Shown here: piece by piece, positions 1 through 11,734 of the stretch | How the letters are laid out: each line of letters opens with the position of its first letter | Numbering within the stretch: the first letter of the stretch is position 1 | Origin: Liopterus haemorrhoidalis | Lineage: Eukaryota > Arthropoda > Insecta > Coleoptera > Dytiscidae | Assembly (NCBI GenBank): GCA_963971575.1 | Contig: OZ020622.1 | Location: forward strand, 10,578,279-10,642,278 | Length of the DNA: 64,000 nt | Direction of reading: 5' to 3' | Position numbers and translations under genes: made by a program | The notes under the pieces: generated by a model | Databases searched by the model: none | Seen by the model: the letters and a program-made list of their open reading frames with translations, nothing else | What the model was told of the DNA's origin: nothing

Positions 1-2290
1 TTTTTCGAGTATTCAAGTCTTCACGTCTTCAGCTATCACACGTGAAACAGAGAAAAGTGACTTGCTTCTGCGTACATAACGTTAACAATACACCCATCTC
101 ACTTGATAGGACTGAGAGGTCGAGAACACGCACGCGCATTTGAAGACTTGGATTTCGTCTGTCTTCTAAAGACGGGGGAAATATATCTCGATGTATTTGC
201 TCAGACTTAAAGACTTAGGTTTTTTGTCATGCTATCACACACACAAGACTTCGTTTAGAATGCCAAGACTTTAGTTTTCCAAGGTTAGACTTGAATAATA
301 ACTCTAGTGTGATAAGGCCTTAACTCTTAAAAGATCGTTGATTTAAAAGTCTCAAGCTATTAAAGTCGCGCAGAAAATCAAGCCCACGATTAACATAAGG
401 CAACAGCTTGTAGGTACTTCTTAGAGAAACTTCTTTTTCATCCTGATTAAGATTCATATAGCCTACTAAAAATAACTTACTTCATATACTTCCTACGTAT
501 TTCATTGAATGATTTTTTGAATCTTCGAATAAATCTGAGCAAAATTGTTTTCCTACAATCCTGCTACATCCTATATATTATTACTCCGTACCCTATAATT
601 AAATAGAAATAAAACAACAATATATTTGTGATAAAAATAACAAATAACATTGTTAATTTGAGGTGTGATTCCAATATCCTTCTCATTGACAGTATCCGTT
701 AAATCGTATAATTTACATTACTACATGTCTATGAATCTGATTAAGTCATGTTAGAACTCAAATAGCAAGTGTTAATGAGACAATAATGATATACATTCAC
801 GGGAGGAGTGAACGCTAAAGGCGCAACGAACAATCTCTCGTTGAGAAAAGGCTACGATTGCCAACAGCTGCAAGTTTTCACTTTTCCGCATTCTATGTAA
901 ACTGCTTTTTATTAGATAAATATGTGCATCCGTGTATAAATCTTATTATGGATTATTTATTGGATTTTTATTGAGTTTTTATTGAGTTACGTAAATATAG
1001 GAATATGTAGAGTATAAGAAATATATATAATGATCTAATTTTTCTTCCTAAATCATCAGTATTATGTCAGAAAAAATAAAAATACGGTTACATTTGGTGC
1101 GTTTCGCGTTTATTAAGTTAACGCATCTTCAACCTAAAATAATTGATGAAATTTACACATTGTACAAAAATATAATCTTGCGCTGCAGAAGCCAATCTCC
1201 CAACTATTATATTTTTTTTGGCAGTTTTGTGTTTAGGTATATATATTCTTATAGATTTTCATTTGATATTGTGGTGCATAGCTTTTTAGGTTAAATTCAA
1301 CGTATTTCTATTTTCTTTTCTTTGATGAAAAATTGTTGACATAAATAGAGAATTTAGAGGTTAATAAATGTTCCCATAGCGAGAACTGCTACCTTTAAGT
1401 AGATGTCAGGACCTAGTCAGTTGGTTCTAATATAAACAAAATTTGTATCCTTTTTGAGTTTAAAATAGTTTTAAGTATGCGAAGGTGAGGTAGCCGTAAG
1501 AGTTAGTTTTAAGTGAGTACGTGTCAGCGAAAACAGTACGTAACATATATTTTTGGATCACATCAGCCCTTTTTAGGACTATTTTGCCTATTAGAATAGT
1601 TTATTTGTTTCTATTCTGTTCTTATTCTTGTATTTTCATTTCATTTAGATACAAGTGACAGCGTACGAATATTACATTCGTAAATGGATGCTTATAAACG
1701 TACTAAATATGACGTCACAAAAACATGTGACGTTTCCAGTGACATAACTGCACTGATTCGCCGACTACCCTATACCAATGTTTATTTCGTGGTGTATTAT
1801 AAAAGCGTAAATGTGTGTTTATTTTTATTAAGTACTATAATACATAATTAATAAAGTAATTATGTAAATTCTGTAATTATTATCCAACATGGTCACTGGG
1901 TCTGAATTACTAAACCATAACACATCGAAATATACGCGTATTTTGTTAACCTTGAACTCTAGTAACTAACGAAGCAGTATAGAAATTTTTAAATAGAATC
2001 AATTATTGTCGGAGATAATAACAAGCAAATATTCTAGATTTTGACACCGATCACAACTGAAACACTTGATGACCTTGGTTTGACGCAGTTGGACGGATAT
2101 AATAAGCGTAGTAAATCATTTGTTTTACGAACGCCCACGAAATTATTGACATGTAATCTAATCATGATTTGTTTGCAATATGAATTTGCACGACTGGTTG
2201 TAAGCAGTTAATATTCTAAATATTTGGATAGTAGAGCGTAGCTATGAGAAAGGCCAAGAAAGGTGACTTGCAAGTAACTGGAGAAAAGTT
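1..2290. other. AT-rich stretch with no recognised gene
   Basis: No open frame here resembles a known protein. The first 340 bases repeat short AAGTCTT/AAGACTT words on both strands and have TATCACAC at 34 and GTGTGATAAG near 306, which may be the eroded ends of a small inverted-repeat element. Bases 1738-1774 resemble one arm of the fold-back element at 44025-44140. The rest appears to be unannotatable intergenic or intronic DNA. Confidence 0.4.
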
Positions 2291-2295
2291 TTAGC

Positions 2296-2802
2296 CGTGT
2301 ATGGAATTCTGCGCTCTACAGTACTTCCACGAAAACTACCATATTCAGGGCATGCGTGACGTCAGTTGTTCTGTACGGCTGCGAGACTTGGTTCGTAACA
2401 GAAGCTATCAAGAGAAGAGTGCGAGTATTTGTAAATCGATGTCTTCAAAGAATTCTTCGCATTTATTGGCCACGTAGAATATCAAACATAGAATTGGGGG
2501 AAAGAACTGGTCAAATGGACATTAATTTGCAAATAAAAAGAAGAAAGTATGGTTGGTTAGGGCACACTCTTCGAAGGGCTCTTAACTAAGTGTATCGATA
2601 TGCACTAGCATACAACCCTAAGGGCAGTAGGCGTAGAGGGCGACCAAAGAACACCTGGCGTCGCTCAACCCTGCTAGACATAAATGCATGGAGCTCTCAA
2701 AACCAAGACAAAAGACTTTATAACAACATCACCGACTTGAAGCCTATGGTAGATAGACGAGTTAGATGGAGAAATTTTATTGACAACCTATGCTCTTTTT
2801 AG
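2296..2802 (+). pseudogene. RTE-like LINE, C-terminal end of reverse transcriptase
   Basis: This encodes the region after the RT fingers and palm of an RTE-type non-LTR retrotransposon ORF2. The frame runs through LYGCETW, then a basic stretch ending in WLGHTLRR, then GRPKNTWRRS and a last block WRNFIDNLC. One in-frame TAA at 2587-2589 separates two otherwise continuous halves. All catalytic RT motifs and the endonuclease are missing, so this is a 5'-truncated dead copy. Downstream at about 2834-2848 the sequence TGATGATGAT is the kind of short-repeat 3' tail RTE elements carry. Family assignment rests on the C-terminal consensus only; a related LINE clade is possible. Confidence 0.75.
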
Positions 2803-3415
2803 AGGCAGTCCAAAATCATCCGATGATGGACAAGGCTTGATGATGATTCATTCCATACAACAGAATAGAGAACATCGGACAATTATTACACGACGTTATT
2901 CATTATAAGACGTTAACATTAAAATATAAGGTTTAACTTATTATTCTCGTCAACCATGTTGCTAAAAATGAATAGTTTACAATTTTCAGAATACAATCCA
3001 CAAATATGTCCATGTTTTTGCTTTACAAATCATTAAAATTGACAAAAAATTAATTATTCATTACAAAAAAAAAAATGTTTTTGGCGACTTGCTATTAAAC
3101 TGCGCCTTAATATTTGCTCGTGTAAATTAGTATTATAACCATGAACGTTCCCTGAACTGTTAAATATGTATTTTTTGTCTGCTATGAATATTAGAATATG
3201 AAATGTATCCGCTTCATCTAGTTAGCACATTAACCACAGATATATCACGTTTTGCAAGAAAACCCATCGGAATTCCATACTTAATCAAATGGAATTTATA
3301 AAACTTGTTACAGACGGTCTCAGTTGCGTTTAAATATGATTATTAATTAAATAATAATAAAATTAAAATAAATACTTGATCTGGCGTAATTTCCGCGTCT
3401 ACATTAGTAGTCTAC
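2803..3415. other. LINE 3' tail and AT-rich spacer
   Basis: The first 50 bases are the 3' UTR and short TGATGA tail of the LINE fragment. The remainder is AT-rich with A and T runs and shows no gene. It ends abruptly where homology to the mariner at 27.8 kb begins. Confidence 0.4.
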
Positions 3416-4202
3416 GATAGTCAATCACAAAAACAACTAGCAGAGCAGTTAGGCGTTAGTCAACAAGCTGTTTCCAATCGCCTACGAGAGATGGGTAAGA
3501 TCCAGAAAGTCGACAGATGGGTTCCACATGCATTGAATGAGAGGCAGATGGAAAAACGCAAAAACACTTGTGAAATTTTGCTTGCACGATACAAAAGAAA
3601 GTCTTTTTTGCATCGAATCATTACTGGCGATGAAAAATGGATTTATTTTGAAAATCCCAAACGCAAAAAATCATGGGTGAACCCAGGCTCACCATCCACA
3701 TCAACTGCTAGACCGAATCGCTTTGGCAATAAGACAATGCTCTGTACTTGGCGGGACCAAAAGGGTGTGGTCTATTATGAATTGTTAAAACCTGGTGAAA
3801 CAGTTAATACCCAACGCTACCAACAACAACTGATCGAATTGAACCATTCCCTGCTCATAAAACGACCAGAATACGAAAGAAGACAGCACAAGGTAATCTT
3901 TATTCACGATAACGCTCGATCACATAAGGCAAAAGCAGTTTGCAACACATTGGAGGCGCTCAAGTGGGAAGTGCTACCCCATGCCACTTACTCGCCAGAC
4001 TTGGCCCCTTCAGATTACCACTTTTTCGCATCGATGGGTCACGCACTTGCCGAGCAGCACTTTTGTTCATATGAAAATGTGAAAGAATGGCTAGATGAAT
4101 GGTTTGCGGGGAAAGGGGGAAGAGTTCTACTGGCGAGGTATTCACAAATTGCCTGAAAGATGGGAAAAATGTATAACTTCTAATGGAGCATACTTTGAAT
4201 AA
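3416..4202 (+). pseudogene. mariner transposase, 5'-truncated, nearly complete catalytic domain
   Basis: Cut-and-paste DDD transposase of the Tc1/mariner superfamily. The reading frame begins inside the second helix-turn-helix (QLGVSQQAVSNRLRE) and runs through the linker WVPHAL and all three catalytic aspartates: TGDEKW, HDNARSH and SPDLAPSDYHFF. There are 34 residues between the second and third, the DD34D spacing of mariner. The first 80 or so residues and the 5' inverted repeat are absent. A one-base gain in a G run near 4116 shifts the frame to a false stop at 4154-4156; the family C-terminus (ERWEKCITSNGAYFE) is readable in the next frame to TAA at 4200-4202. Bases 3416-3772 closely match 27782-28139. 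Confidence 0.9.
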
Positions 4203-4245
4203 ATAAACTTTTACTGTTCTTTTGAGTTTAATATGTTTTATTTAA

Positions 4246-4279
4246 AAAAAAAATCCGCATTTCATACTTGTAGACCTGG
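4246..4279 (+). repeat. mariner 3' terminal inverted repeat
   Basis: The end ATCCGCATTTCATACTTGTA GACCTGG is the reverse complement of the start of the mariner at 27358, with two or fewer differences. It is followed by TA at 4280-4281, the expected target dinucleotide. Confidence 0.85.
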
Positions 4280-4318
4280 TACATACAGTTTCATTTAATT
4301 CATTTTCAAATTCGTATT

Positions 4319-4483
4319 CTAATTGTTGTTGAATCTTCGTTTCAAATCTTCTCTTCTCTCTTCTTTAAATTTAATTTCTCCACAATTCTTCATTGTATGC
4401 TCCAAGGTCTCTCTTTCCTCTCCACACATCCTGCACATTCTTTGTTCATCCGTTCTCCAGTACTCATTTTGTCTTTCCTCATT
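4319..4483 (-). pseudogene. LINE C-terminal zinc-knuckle fragment
   Basis: On the minus strand a 54-residue open stretch holds CRMCGEERETLEHTMKNC, a C-x2-C-x8-H-x4-C knuckle, preceded by YWRTDEQR and followed by a charged tail and a TAG stop. This pattern is found at the C-terminus of several insect non-LTR retrotransposon ORF2 proteins. A stop lies directly upstream, so only this tail survives. Clade not determined. Confidence 0.6.
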
Positions 4484-5369
4484 TCAGCACCTAAAACTAG
4501 CTATTAGCTTTTAGTTTAATCCATTATTTTGGATTTTGAGGTACTCGAGAATTTGCATCGTCCAAGTTTTCTTGTATTTGCTGTTATAATGAAACATATA
4601 TTTTTTCCCCAGTTTCAATGATGTATAATTTCTTATATTTATTTTTTAAAACACGTCGAAGCTATTTAGTTCTGATATTTTTTGAAAAACCTCGTGGAAA
4701 CAAAACTGCCATATATTGTAAAACCATATTGTCAAAGCCGTAACTTGCTATTAACATAGCTTAAAATGACTCTCGCTTACAGTAATTTACAGCATTATTA
4801 GCTGAAGTTTATTACAGAAATGATACACGTTATGTAATTCCATAGAAAGCAAACACCAATCAAAATAAATACAAATATGGAAATATTCAACTTGAAATGA
4901 ACGTATGTACACTTCAACTACCAACTTCAAAACATAAAATTACTAAACGTTAAGAACTCGCTAAACATACTTGAATATTAAAGAAGGCGTAGGCGCGGAT
5001 AGTAAATAGTACTTTTATAAAAATATGATTTAATAAGCAGGTTTCAATTCGATTTGTATTCTACGCAACAACACCAGACTTGTTAAGTATGCGAAAACAA
5101 CTAGCTAATTTTAGCTGTTAAGTTTTGACAATATCTTCAGAAGTTTTAGAAATTAACATATTAATACAATCTTTGTGAATTTATTTTGTAATAGCCTAGA
5201 ATTAATGTGTACATCATTATTTTGGACGCTTGCTATATATTGAGTATTCGTATCAAAGATTATACTTCACAAAATAAAAATTCGGATATTTCGGAAATTG
5301 CTCAATAATCTGTTTCCGTTGTCAGCAACCACAAGAATGATGATCTTATATTATGTGAAGTATTATATA
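4484..5369. other. AT-rich spacer
   Basis: I see no gene, repeat pair or regulatory signal that can be supported in this stretch. Confidence 0.4.
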
Positions 5370-5790
5370 CTTACTTAAGAAGAGAAAAGAGTAAAATACA
5401 AGCTATGGAGATGAAGTATTTACGGAGAGTAAAAGGTGTGACTAAAATGGATAAAATCAGAAATACACAGAGAAGAAAAGAACTCAATATAAAACCAATA
5501 AAACAATTTATAGAAAACAGATAACTGGCCTGGTGGGAACACATGCAAAGACTGCAAGAAACAAGACAGTGAAGCAGGTCTGAGAGACCAGAACGTACAG
5601 AAAGCAAAGAATAGGAAGACCAAAAAATACATGGGAGAGAACAGTAAAAGGGATACTAGAGAAAAGAGGAAAAACGATTACAGAAACTAAAAGAATGACA
5701 AGAAACAAAAAAGACGAAATTCGTCCATAAACCCGTATTGCCATAATATAGAAAAGAAAAAAATACAGCCTACACTAGTAGAAGGCTTTT
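5370..5790 (+). pseudogene. LINE ORF2 C-terminal remnant
   Basis: The plus strand reads EMKYLRRVKGVTKMDKIRN, then RRKELNIKPIKQFIE, a damaged LAWWEHMQRL, and after stops and shifts a block reading like RPKNTWE and ILEKRGKT. This series (core repeat, W-x-x-H-x-x-R-hydrophobic, G-x-P-x-x-T-W) is the standard tail of non-LTR retrotransposon RTs and resembles the LINE fragment at 60.9-62.2 kb. Several stops show it is dead. Open frames on the opposite strand here are shadows. Confidence 0.65.
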
Positions 5791-5929
5791 AGAGACAACA
5801 GGCGTCGATTTCCTGGTCACAAACTTTCGTTTTTGCCGACGACGAAATGTAGTACATTACACTAAACCAACACAGGAATATTAGAAGTAGCACATAGATA
5901 TATGGTACAATTATTTTACCATTTAGATC

Positions 5930-6865
5930 ACCACGGGATTTAATGCAACCTTCTAACCTGGATACTTATGTATTTAACCAACCGAATATTTTGAATAAGA
6001 GTTTCGTATCTAGAACAGCTACTTGTGGAGTTCCTCAAGAAAGCGGCATTGGCCCAATTTAATTCATCATTTTTATCATCGATCTCAAAGACTTTCTTTC
6101 ATCTGAAAACCAGATGTACGCCGTACACCTAAAAATCTACAACTAAATCACTCCCTCCTTCAAAGTGATCTGGATAAAATTGTAAAATAGTATACATATT
6201 GGTTATTGCCACTAAACCCAGCAAAATGCCAGGTTCATCAATTTGGAAATAAGAACCCCAAGTTTCCCTACTTCATACAAATACGGCCTTAGAATTTGCT
6301 CAGTTACTGATTTGGGGGTAATTATTACCTCAAATCTCGAATGGCCCTCTCAAACAGTCAAAAAAGCGAATAAAAGTATATCGATTAAGCGATATATTAT
6401 CTAGTCCGAAGGCCTTATTCGCACTTAACTCCCTCTCTTTTCCGTGAACTGTATCTCTCCTATATTGGCCCACAGATTGAATTTGCAGGCGTTGTCTGGT
6501 CGCCATATCTCATAAGAGACTAGTCAGTCCAAAGACGAGCCACACAAATTGCCAGAGGTCTACAGCAACTATCATACGAGAAGAGACTTCAAGCTCCCAA
6601 TATTCCCCAGTTGGTTACAAGACAAACACGCGGAGACCTGATACAATTATATCGCATCACCACCAGCAAATTTTAAACCTACATATCTGCACTGTACCAG
6701 CTTAATTCTGATGAGCGACTCTGCGGCCACCAATTGAAGCTCTCACACGAAATATTCGGACGGCCCAAACGTCAGCACTTCCTAACCAACAGAACAATCG
6801 ACCCCTGGAACTCACTCCTGGAGGAGGCGAGCATAGCTCCAAATATCAACAGCTTTAATAAATAA
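5930..6865 (+). pseudogene. Jockey-superfamily LINE, degraded RT 3' half
   Basis: Successive frames give a recognisable RT series: GVPQESGIGPI (motif B region), a lost YADD block, TDLGVIITSNLEW (the D-L-G-V thumb motif), then the C-terminal consensus RLCGHQLKLSHEIF, RQHFLTNRTIDPWNSL and a final SFN. At least six stops or frame changes interrupt it. It is an old, 5'-truncated copy ending near 6865. Confidence 0.65.
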
Positions 6866-7592
6866 TAATTCATCTGAAAATTATGTGTTCGCTAAAGTGT
6901 TTTACGTATTTAAAACATTTAAAAAATATAGTCCTGTGCACCGTCTATAATAGGTCTCCACAAAATAGCTATTATATAAACGTAATTCAGGTTTAAAATA
7001 GTTTATAGTTCTATTTAGACAACCTGAATAACGTGCAAATTATCATGCTAAAGACCCACGTCTTTTATATGAAACAATAACAGTACAAGACACCCACCAT
7101 AAGTTAAATATCATGTATATTAACCATAATTTATATTCAAATAGTTATACTTGAGTAATACAATCCGCTATTGATAATATAATTATTTACCATTAATTAT
7201 AAGTGAACGTAAACATCTATGTGTGAAATATGAAAATAAAAACCGTTATGTACAATGTCGTATTTCTATCAATACTTTGTTCTGGTAATTACATAATGAA
7301 TATGACTTGAAATATCAATAAAATGCCAACATTCTAATGTAAAATGTCACAACATTCGCAAGATTGAACTAAACAAATTATATATCGTATATCTTTTAAG
7401 TAAATATGTTTGAGTTTTCTAGAATGAAGTCACTTATAAATATGTTTTGTTTTAATACACCATTAACATTTAAATAACACGCCATTTACTAATAAATTGG
7501 ATTGAATAATTATTTATATTTATATAACACCAATGCTTTTTTTTATTTATTATTAATTTTGAACAGAATCCGAAAGATTAAAAATATTCGAT
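6866..7592. other. AT-rich spacer
   Basis: Very AT-rich DNA (long ATTTA and TATAT words). No gene or paired repeat identified. Confidence 0.4.
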
Positions 7593-7672
7593 TACCGTAT
7601 TTTTCGGACCATAACCTTTTTATGCAGAAAAATCGACTTAAAATTGGGGTACGTTTTATCCGAAGGTATAGG
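7593..7672 (+). repeat. pogo-like element end
   Basis: TACCGTATTTTTCGGACC, then TTTTTATGCAGAAAAATCGACTT, matches (inverted) the right end of the pogo-like element at about 56039-56119. It is probably an isolated terminus of the same family; its partner end was not found. Confidence 0.55.
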
Positions 7673-7789
7673 TACATTGTTCAAAAAGTGTGCGAGTGTG
7701 GAATAAATTCAGAGCACATAAAACAGAATCAACCAAGAAAATATTGCGGCAATTCTGTGGCATATCTGTAAGCTACAGACGATCGTATA

Positions 7790-7980
7790 TAAGGAGTTGT
7801 ATTTTGTGTTGTTATGGACAGTTTCTTATAGATTTTGTCTGTAAGCTTACAGATTTGCCACAGAATTGTACCAATAATAGAAATAAATACATAATTATAG
7901 TGCAATTCTGAGAAAATCTGTAAGTTTACAGACAAAACCGTTAAGAAACTGTCCATAACAACACGTAAAACAACTCCTTA
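7790..7980. mobile_element. fold-back MITE, 80-bp arms
   Basis: Left arm 7790-7870 begins TAAGGAGTTG and right arm 7901-7980 ends CAACTCCTTA; they share GTTGTTATGGACAGTTTCTT and its complement and are about 85% complementary along their whole length, with a 30-base loop. A further partial direct copy of the inner arm (AATTCTGTGGCATATCTGTA) lies at 7750. Transcribed, this would form a long hairpin. Confidence 0.75.
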
Positions 7981-8024
7981 GATACAATTACAAATATAGG
8001 CATGTTTAAAAATCGTTTTTGTTT

Positions 8025-8680
8025 TTAGAGGAATTGTCTGATAAACCCTTCTTGCGAATATCATGCGTGTCATACCATGTTTCATCTAAATACACGATGA
8101 GTCGCGCTTTTTTCGGTGTATTTGTGTAATTGATCCAAATACTGCGATCTCGCCCTTAGTAATCTATCTGATTCCATAATATGTAAATGTTTATTTAACG
8201 TTCTATATCTAAATCCTAGCAACTTCAAATAATTCTACATATGGCTTTGTATGGAAATTCTATTCCGTCTTCTTCCAACTTTTTTATTAAAATATGCACA
8301 GTCGGCACTATATTTTTCGAATAAAAGTCGTATATTGTTTTAGACATAAAACTATCTATTTTCTTGAAAACTTGTAAATCGGGTCGTTTTCGCTGCTGAT
8401 TTTTGCCACGAACATTGATACGTTGAATTGTTCTGTATGGAACACCAGTTAATTCCGCAGTTCTAAGTTTAGGTTTGTCATTACCTTCCGAAACTAACTT
8501 TTTATAAACGTTCAGTATCAGAACTTTGCAATCTTCTGACAAATAACATTCTTTAGTAGCCACCTCCACATTTTCGCATTCCACGTCAACGTCCACATTT
8601 TCACACTCCAAATCATCTTGCAAATATTCACTACAGAAATTAGGAATTTCTTCAAAATCAAATGGTCGCCAAAGAACCAT
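8025..8680 (-). pseudogene. Tc1/mariner-superfamily transposase, N-terminal half
   Basis: Minus-strand frame starting at 8680 encodes an acidic N-terminus (repeated DVECENV), then a helix-turn-helix KLRTAELTGVPYRTIQRI followed by a GKNQQRKRP arm, matching the DNA-binding half of IS630/Tc1/mariner-type transposases. A second helical region follows (FYSKNIVPTVHILIKKLEED). After a TAG near 8224 and a shift near 8127 the next frame gives LIVYLDETWYDTH, the first catalytic aspartate block. The other two aspartates are missing because the copy stops near 8025. The protein was never complete in this copy; the exact family is unassigned. Confidence 0.65.
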
Positions 8681-8981
8681 GTTGTTAATGTATGCACGCT
8701 ATGAACGTTGAAAATTAACTAACAAACAAGTATAACAACCCCTAAAATTTAGACACAATGGGATTATAAATTTGGAAAATATCCTTAATGGTTTTTAAGA
8801 AACTTCAATTGAACTAATGTTACATCTATTCGATTTAAATTAAAACCAGATAATTCTTTTTACAGATATGAGTCTTGGGATTACTGTCATAAACCCATTA
8901 CCTCATTGTTAAGCTTCTTAAAAAGAGTGGCCATTTCATTTTGGAAATACGATAAGTACTTTAGTTTTAATTTGTTACTTA

Positions 8982-9373
8982 TAGTCTACCTCAGAAAGAG
9001 CGATAGTAATAAAATTTATTATTGGTAAAAAGTTACTGTTTTTTCACACAGAAGCGGCACACAAAATATGAATAGTTCCAAACGAAATATTGTTAAGAAA
9101 CAACCGAGTGTGCTGCACATCTTATATGGGAATACGAACTAGGGTTAAACACAATAGATCATAAAAATTTTACCCTAAAATTTTGAAGAAAAATATGGTC
9201 ACAGGCATGCGTTTAATGATATGATAAATATGGTCCCAGGCGTGCGTTTAATAAAATGATAAATAGTAATATAGAAATACACAAAACCAATTTAAACGTG
9301 TTTAAAATGTGCACGCCACTGGTAACTGCCTGACAAAAAGATTTATTACTATCGCTCTTTCTGAGATAGATTA
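8982..9373. mobile_element. MITE with about 32-bp inverted repeats
   Basis: The left end holds CTCAGAAAGAGCGATAGTAA and the right end its complement TTACTATCGCTCTTTCTGAG; the repeats at 8982-9013 and 9342-9373 match at about 29 of 32 positions. No coding capacity. A 35-bp tandem pair lies inside. The target duplication is not clear. Confidence 0.7.
9191..9260. repeat. two tandem 35-bp units
   Basis: Copies at 9191-9225 and 9226-9260 share ATATGGTC-C-CAGGC-TGCGTTTAAT with about five differences. They lie inside the MITE. Confidence 0.8.
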
Positions 9374-10038
9374 TAGTTAAGGTTATTATTTAGTTATTAC
9401 TTCATTATTATATGAATTTATCGAATAAAAATGTTATTTATGAAATGCTTGGCATTTGTCTTGCTATAAGTCATAAACTTGTTAATTTTTTTAATCGGAA
9501 CCATGTTGATAAAACTTTTTTTTGCCTAAAATTAATGAAGGCTCATATCCTTGAAGCTAAGCAGATACCTAAATCAGATCTACAGTAATAGATTCGAACA
9601 TGAAAAAAGTAACTTATTGTTGATTGTATGCAACGTTTATTTATAATATTTTCGTGTATTTCCGCGTATTTTACGACTTGGCCTCCGAGTTTCTGGATAT
9701 TAAAATCCTAAAATAAGTGACCGTGACTAAAGACCGTAACTTACAATATTGTACTGTTTGATCTTCAAGGTTAGAACTTTAAAGAAAATAACAAAGAGAA
9801 AATAGCTGGAGTTAACACAGTAGAAAAGGTTTCTTTAATAGTCGATACAGGAAACTGTGTTCGAAAAATATGTTGGACGTTTTAGGTAAAACCGCTTTGT
9901 AGCAAAAGATTTAGAAATATACAAGTCGTGATTTATAGGGTTTGAATTTATTCAAATTACGATACAAAATATTGGATAGATGAATTATAGAGCAATACAG
10001 AAGATATAATTATAAAAACGAATTGTTAAAATGTAACA
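9374..10038. other. AT-rich spacer
   Basis: No supported feature seen. Confidence 0.35.
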
Positions 10039-10040
10039 TA

Positions 10041-10930
10041 CGAGGTATGTAAATTAAGTAACCGGACTGATTTTTTAATTTGAATAAAATTACAATTTAA
10101 TATTGTCTCCCTCAAAATAAGTTCCTTGGGAAGCCACACAGCGCTGGAGACGGTTCTTCCAATCCTCATAGCAGTGCTGGAACTCGGATACTGGAATAGA
10201 TTTCAGCTGGTCGCTTACGGACGTTTGAATGTTTTCAAATGTCCCAAAATGACGTACCTTGAGGTGATTTTTCAATCTTGGGAAGAGGAAAAAGTCACAA
10301 GGACTCAAGTCAGGCGAATAAGGAGGTTGAGGAGCCACAGAAATGTTTTTACTGGCCAAAAACTCGTTTATTGAAATTGCTGTGTGACAAGGCGCATTGT
10401 CTCATTCCCAATTCATTGGTCAAAATCTGATGAATGGTAGTGTGAGTCAAATTCAACTCTTCCCCGATCATTCTGACTGTCAACCGACGATCTGAACGCA
10501 CAAGATCCCAGATTCTGTCGACATTTTCATTGGTTCTTGAAGATGAAGATCTTCCGCTGCGTGATTCATCTTCAATCAACTCTCTTCCTTCTGAAAATGC
10601 CTTAAACCACCAAAAAACTTGGGTCCTTGACAAAACACTGTCTCCGTAGGCCTGCTAAAGTTTTGCAAATCCATTGCACTGTGCCCAAGTCTGAAGCAAA
10701 ACCTGATAGCACACCGTTGCTCGAAATGAATGTCACTAATTTTTAGAACGCACTAGAAAAGACTGTTTCACCAAAAAAATCGTTACGGACAACAAAATTA
10801 CTTTAGCGAGTTCACACTCCTACTGAAGACGTATCATATGTTCACCTGCCGCCCCTCCAAGTCCCGCGTTCCAAATGTTGCCAGACCAAACTTTATGTTA
10901 CCAGTCCGGTTACTTAATTTACACACCTCG
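10041..10930 (-). mobile_element. internally deleted mariner, copy A
   Basis: Both ends survive: 10041-10069 (CGAGGTATGTAAATTAAGTA ACCGGACTG) and its complement at 10902-10930, flanked by TA at 10039-10040 and 10931-10932. At 890 bp it is some 400 bp shorter than a typical mariner. Related copies lie at 47318-47929 and 56314-57224. Confidence 0.9.
10090..10740 (-). pseudogene. mariner transposase lacking its middle
   Basis: The N-terminal part contains the DNA-binding region (VFWWFKAFSEGRELIEDE, SGRSSSSRTNENVDRI, then IGEELNLTHTTIHQILTNEL). It then jumps directly to the block CALSHS, the remnant of the second catalytic motif DNAPCHT, and in another frame continues SPDLSPCDFFLFPRLKNHL to the C-terminus VASQGTYFEGDNIKL. 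The region holding the first aspartate is deleted, so the protein could not catalyse transposition. The family start codon is also lost (ATG to ATT at 10738-10740). Copies B and C lack the same region, so this is a non-autonomous lineage rather than one broken copy. Confidence 0.85.
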
Positions 10931-10932
10931 TA

Positions 10933-11597
10933 CGTCAGTCCATGAAGAGACTTACAAAAAAACAGTGATAAACTAATAGATTTATGGCTGGTTGCTAAAG
11001 AACTAAAGAAACGACGCCATGACATATCAACAAGTCCGTAGCTGTCGCTAAGCATTTGGCAATAAGTCACTAACTTAGTTCTTGACTACTCCAAAAGGTG
11101 TCACTCAAAGTATCAGTCGCCAACCTTGGAAAAAAATTCGCTAATTTTGGTCGCTTAGAATTTAGAATAGGTACCCAGATTATACTCTCATCAATTAAAA
11201 ATAGAGATGCCAATTACTGAAATTCGAAGGTAATGTTGTATTTTCTATTATACTTTTGTTTATGTAATTTGGTTCGAAATCATTATCTTAACTTTGGCAG
11301 TTGTGAACAGTTGGCAAATGAATAGAAATCAATTTGAAATTCAAAGGAAATTATTTATGAATATCTATTTTTGAAATGTTAAATAAAGATGTCAAAACAC
11401 GCGGAAATAATTTTGAAATCTGTTCAAGAAAATAACAATAATAATGATGTAAAAATAATACGTTGCACTGCTACAATGTAACACATTTTTGTCAATTTTA
11501 GAAATTTTATTGATTTTCTTACATTTCAATAATAATCGTTTTGGTCAAATTAAATAATCTCTATATATATATGATAAACGAACCTTTCAAGCGTTTA
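10933..11597. other. AT-rich spacer
   Basis: No gene recognised. A short TA run lies at about 11562-11571. Confidence 0.35.
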
Positions 11598-11734
11598 TAA
11601 TAATATCAATTAAAACACAAAGATCCAAACACAAACGAGAATTTATTACAACGGCTATTTACAATCTGTCACACATCATGTTATGGTTGCTATCGTAACA
11701 TATTACAAAGGACGTCCAAGAACTAGTCCTGATC

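Noticed and set aside
1064..1294. 76-codon frame beginning MSEKIKIRLHLVRF
   Set aside because: No domain, AT-rich codons, no splice or promoter evidence; likely chance.
5371..5744. Three overlapping minus-strand hydrophobic frames
   Set aside because: They are the antisense of a degraded LINE tail on the plus strand.
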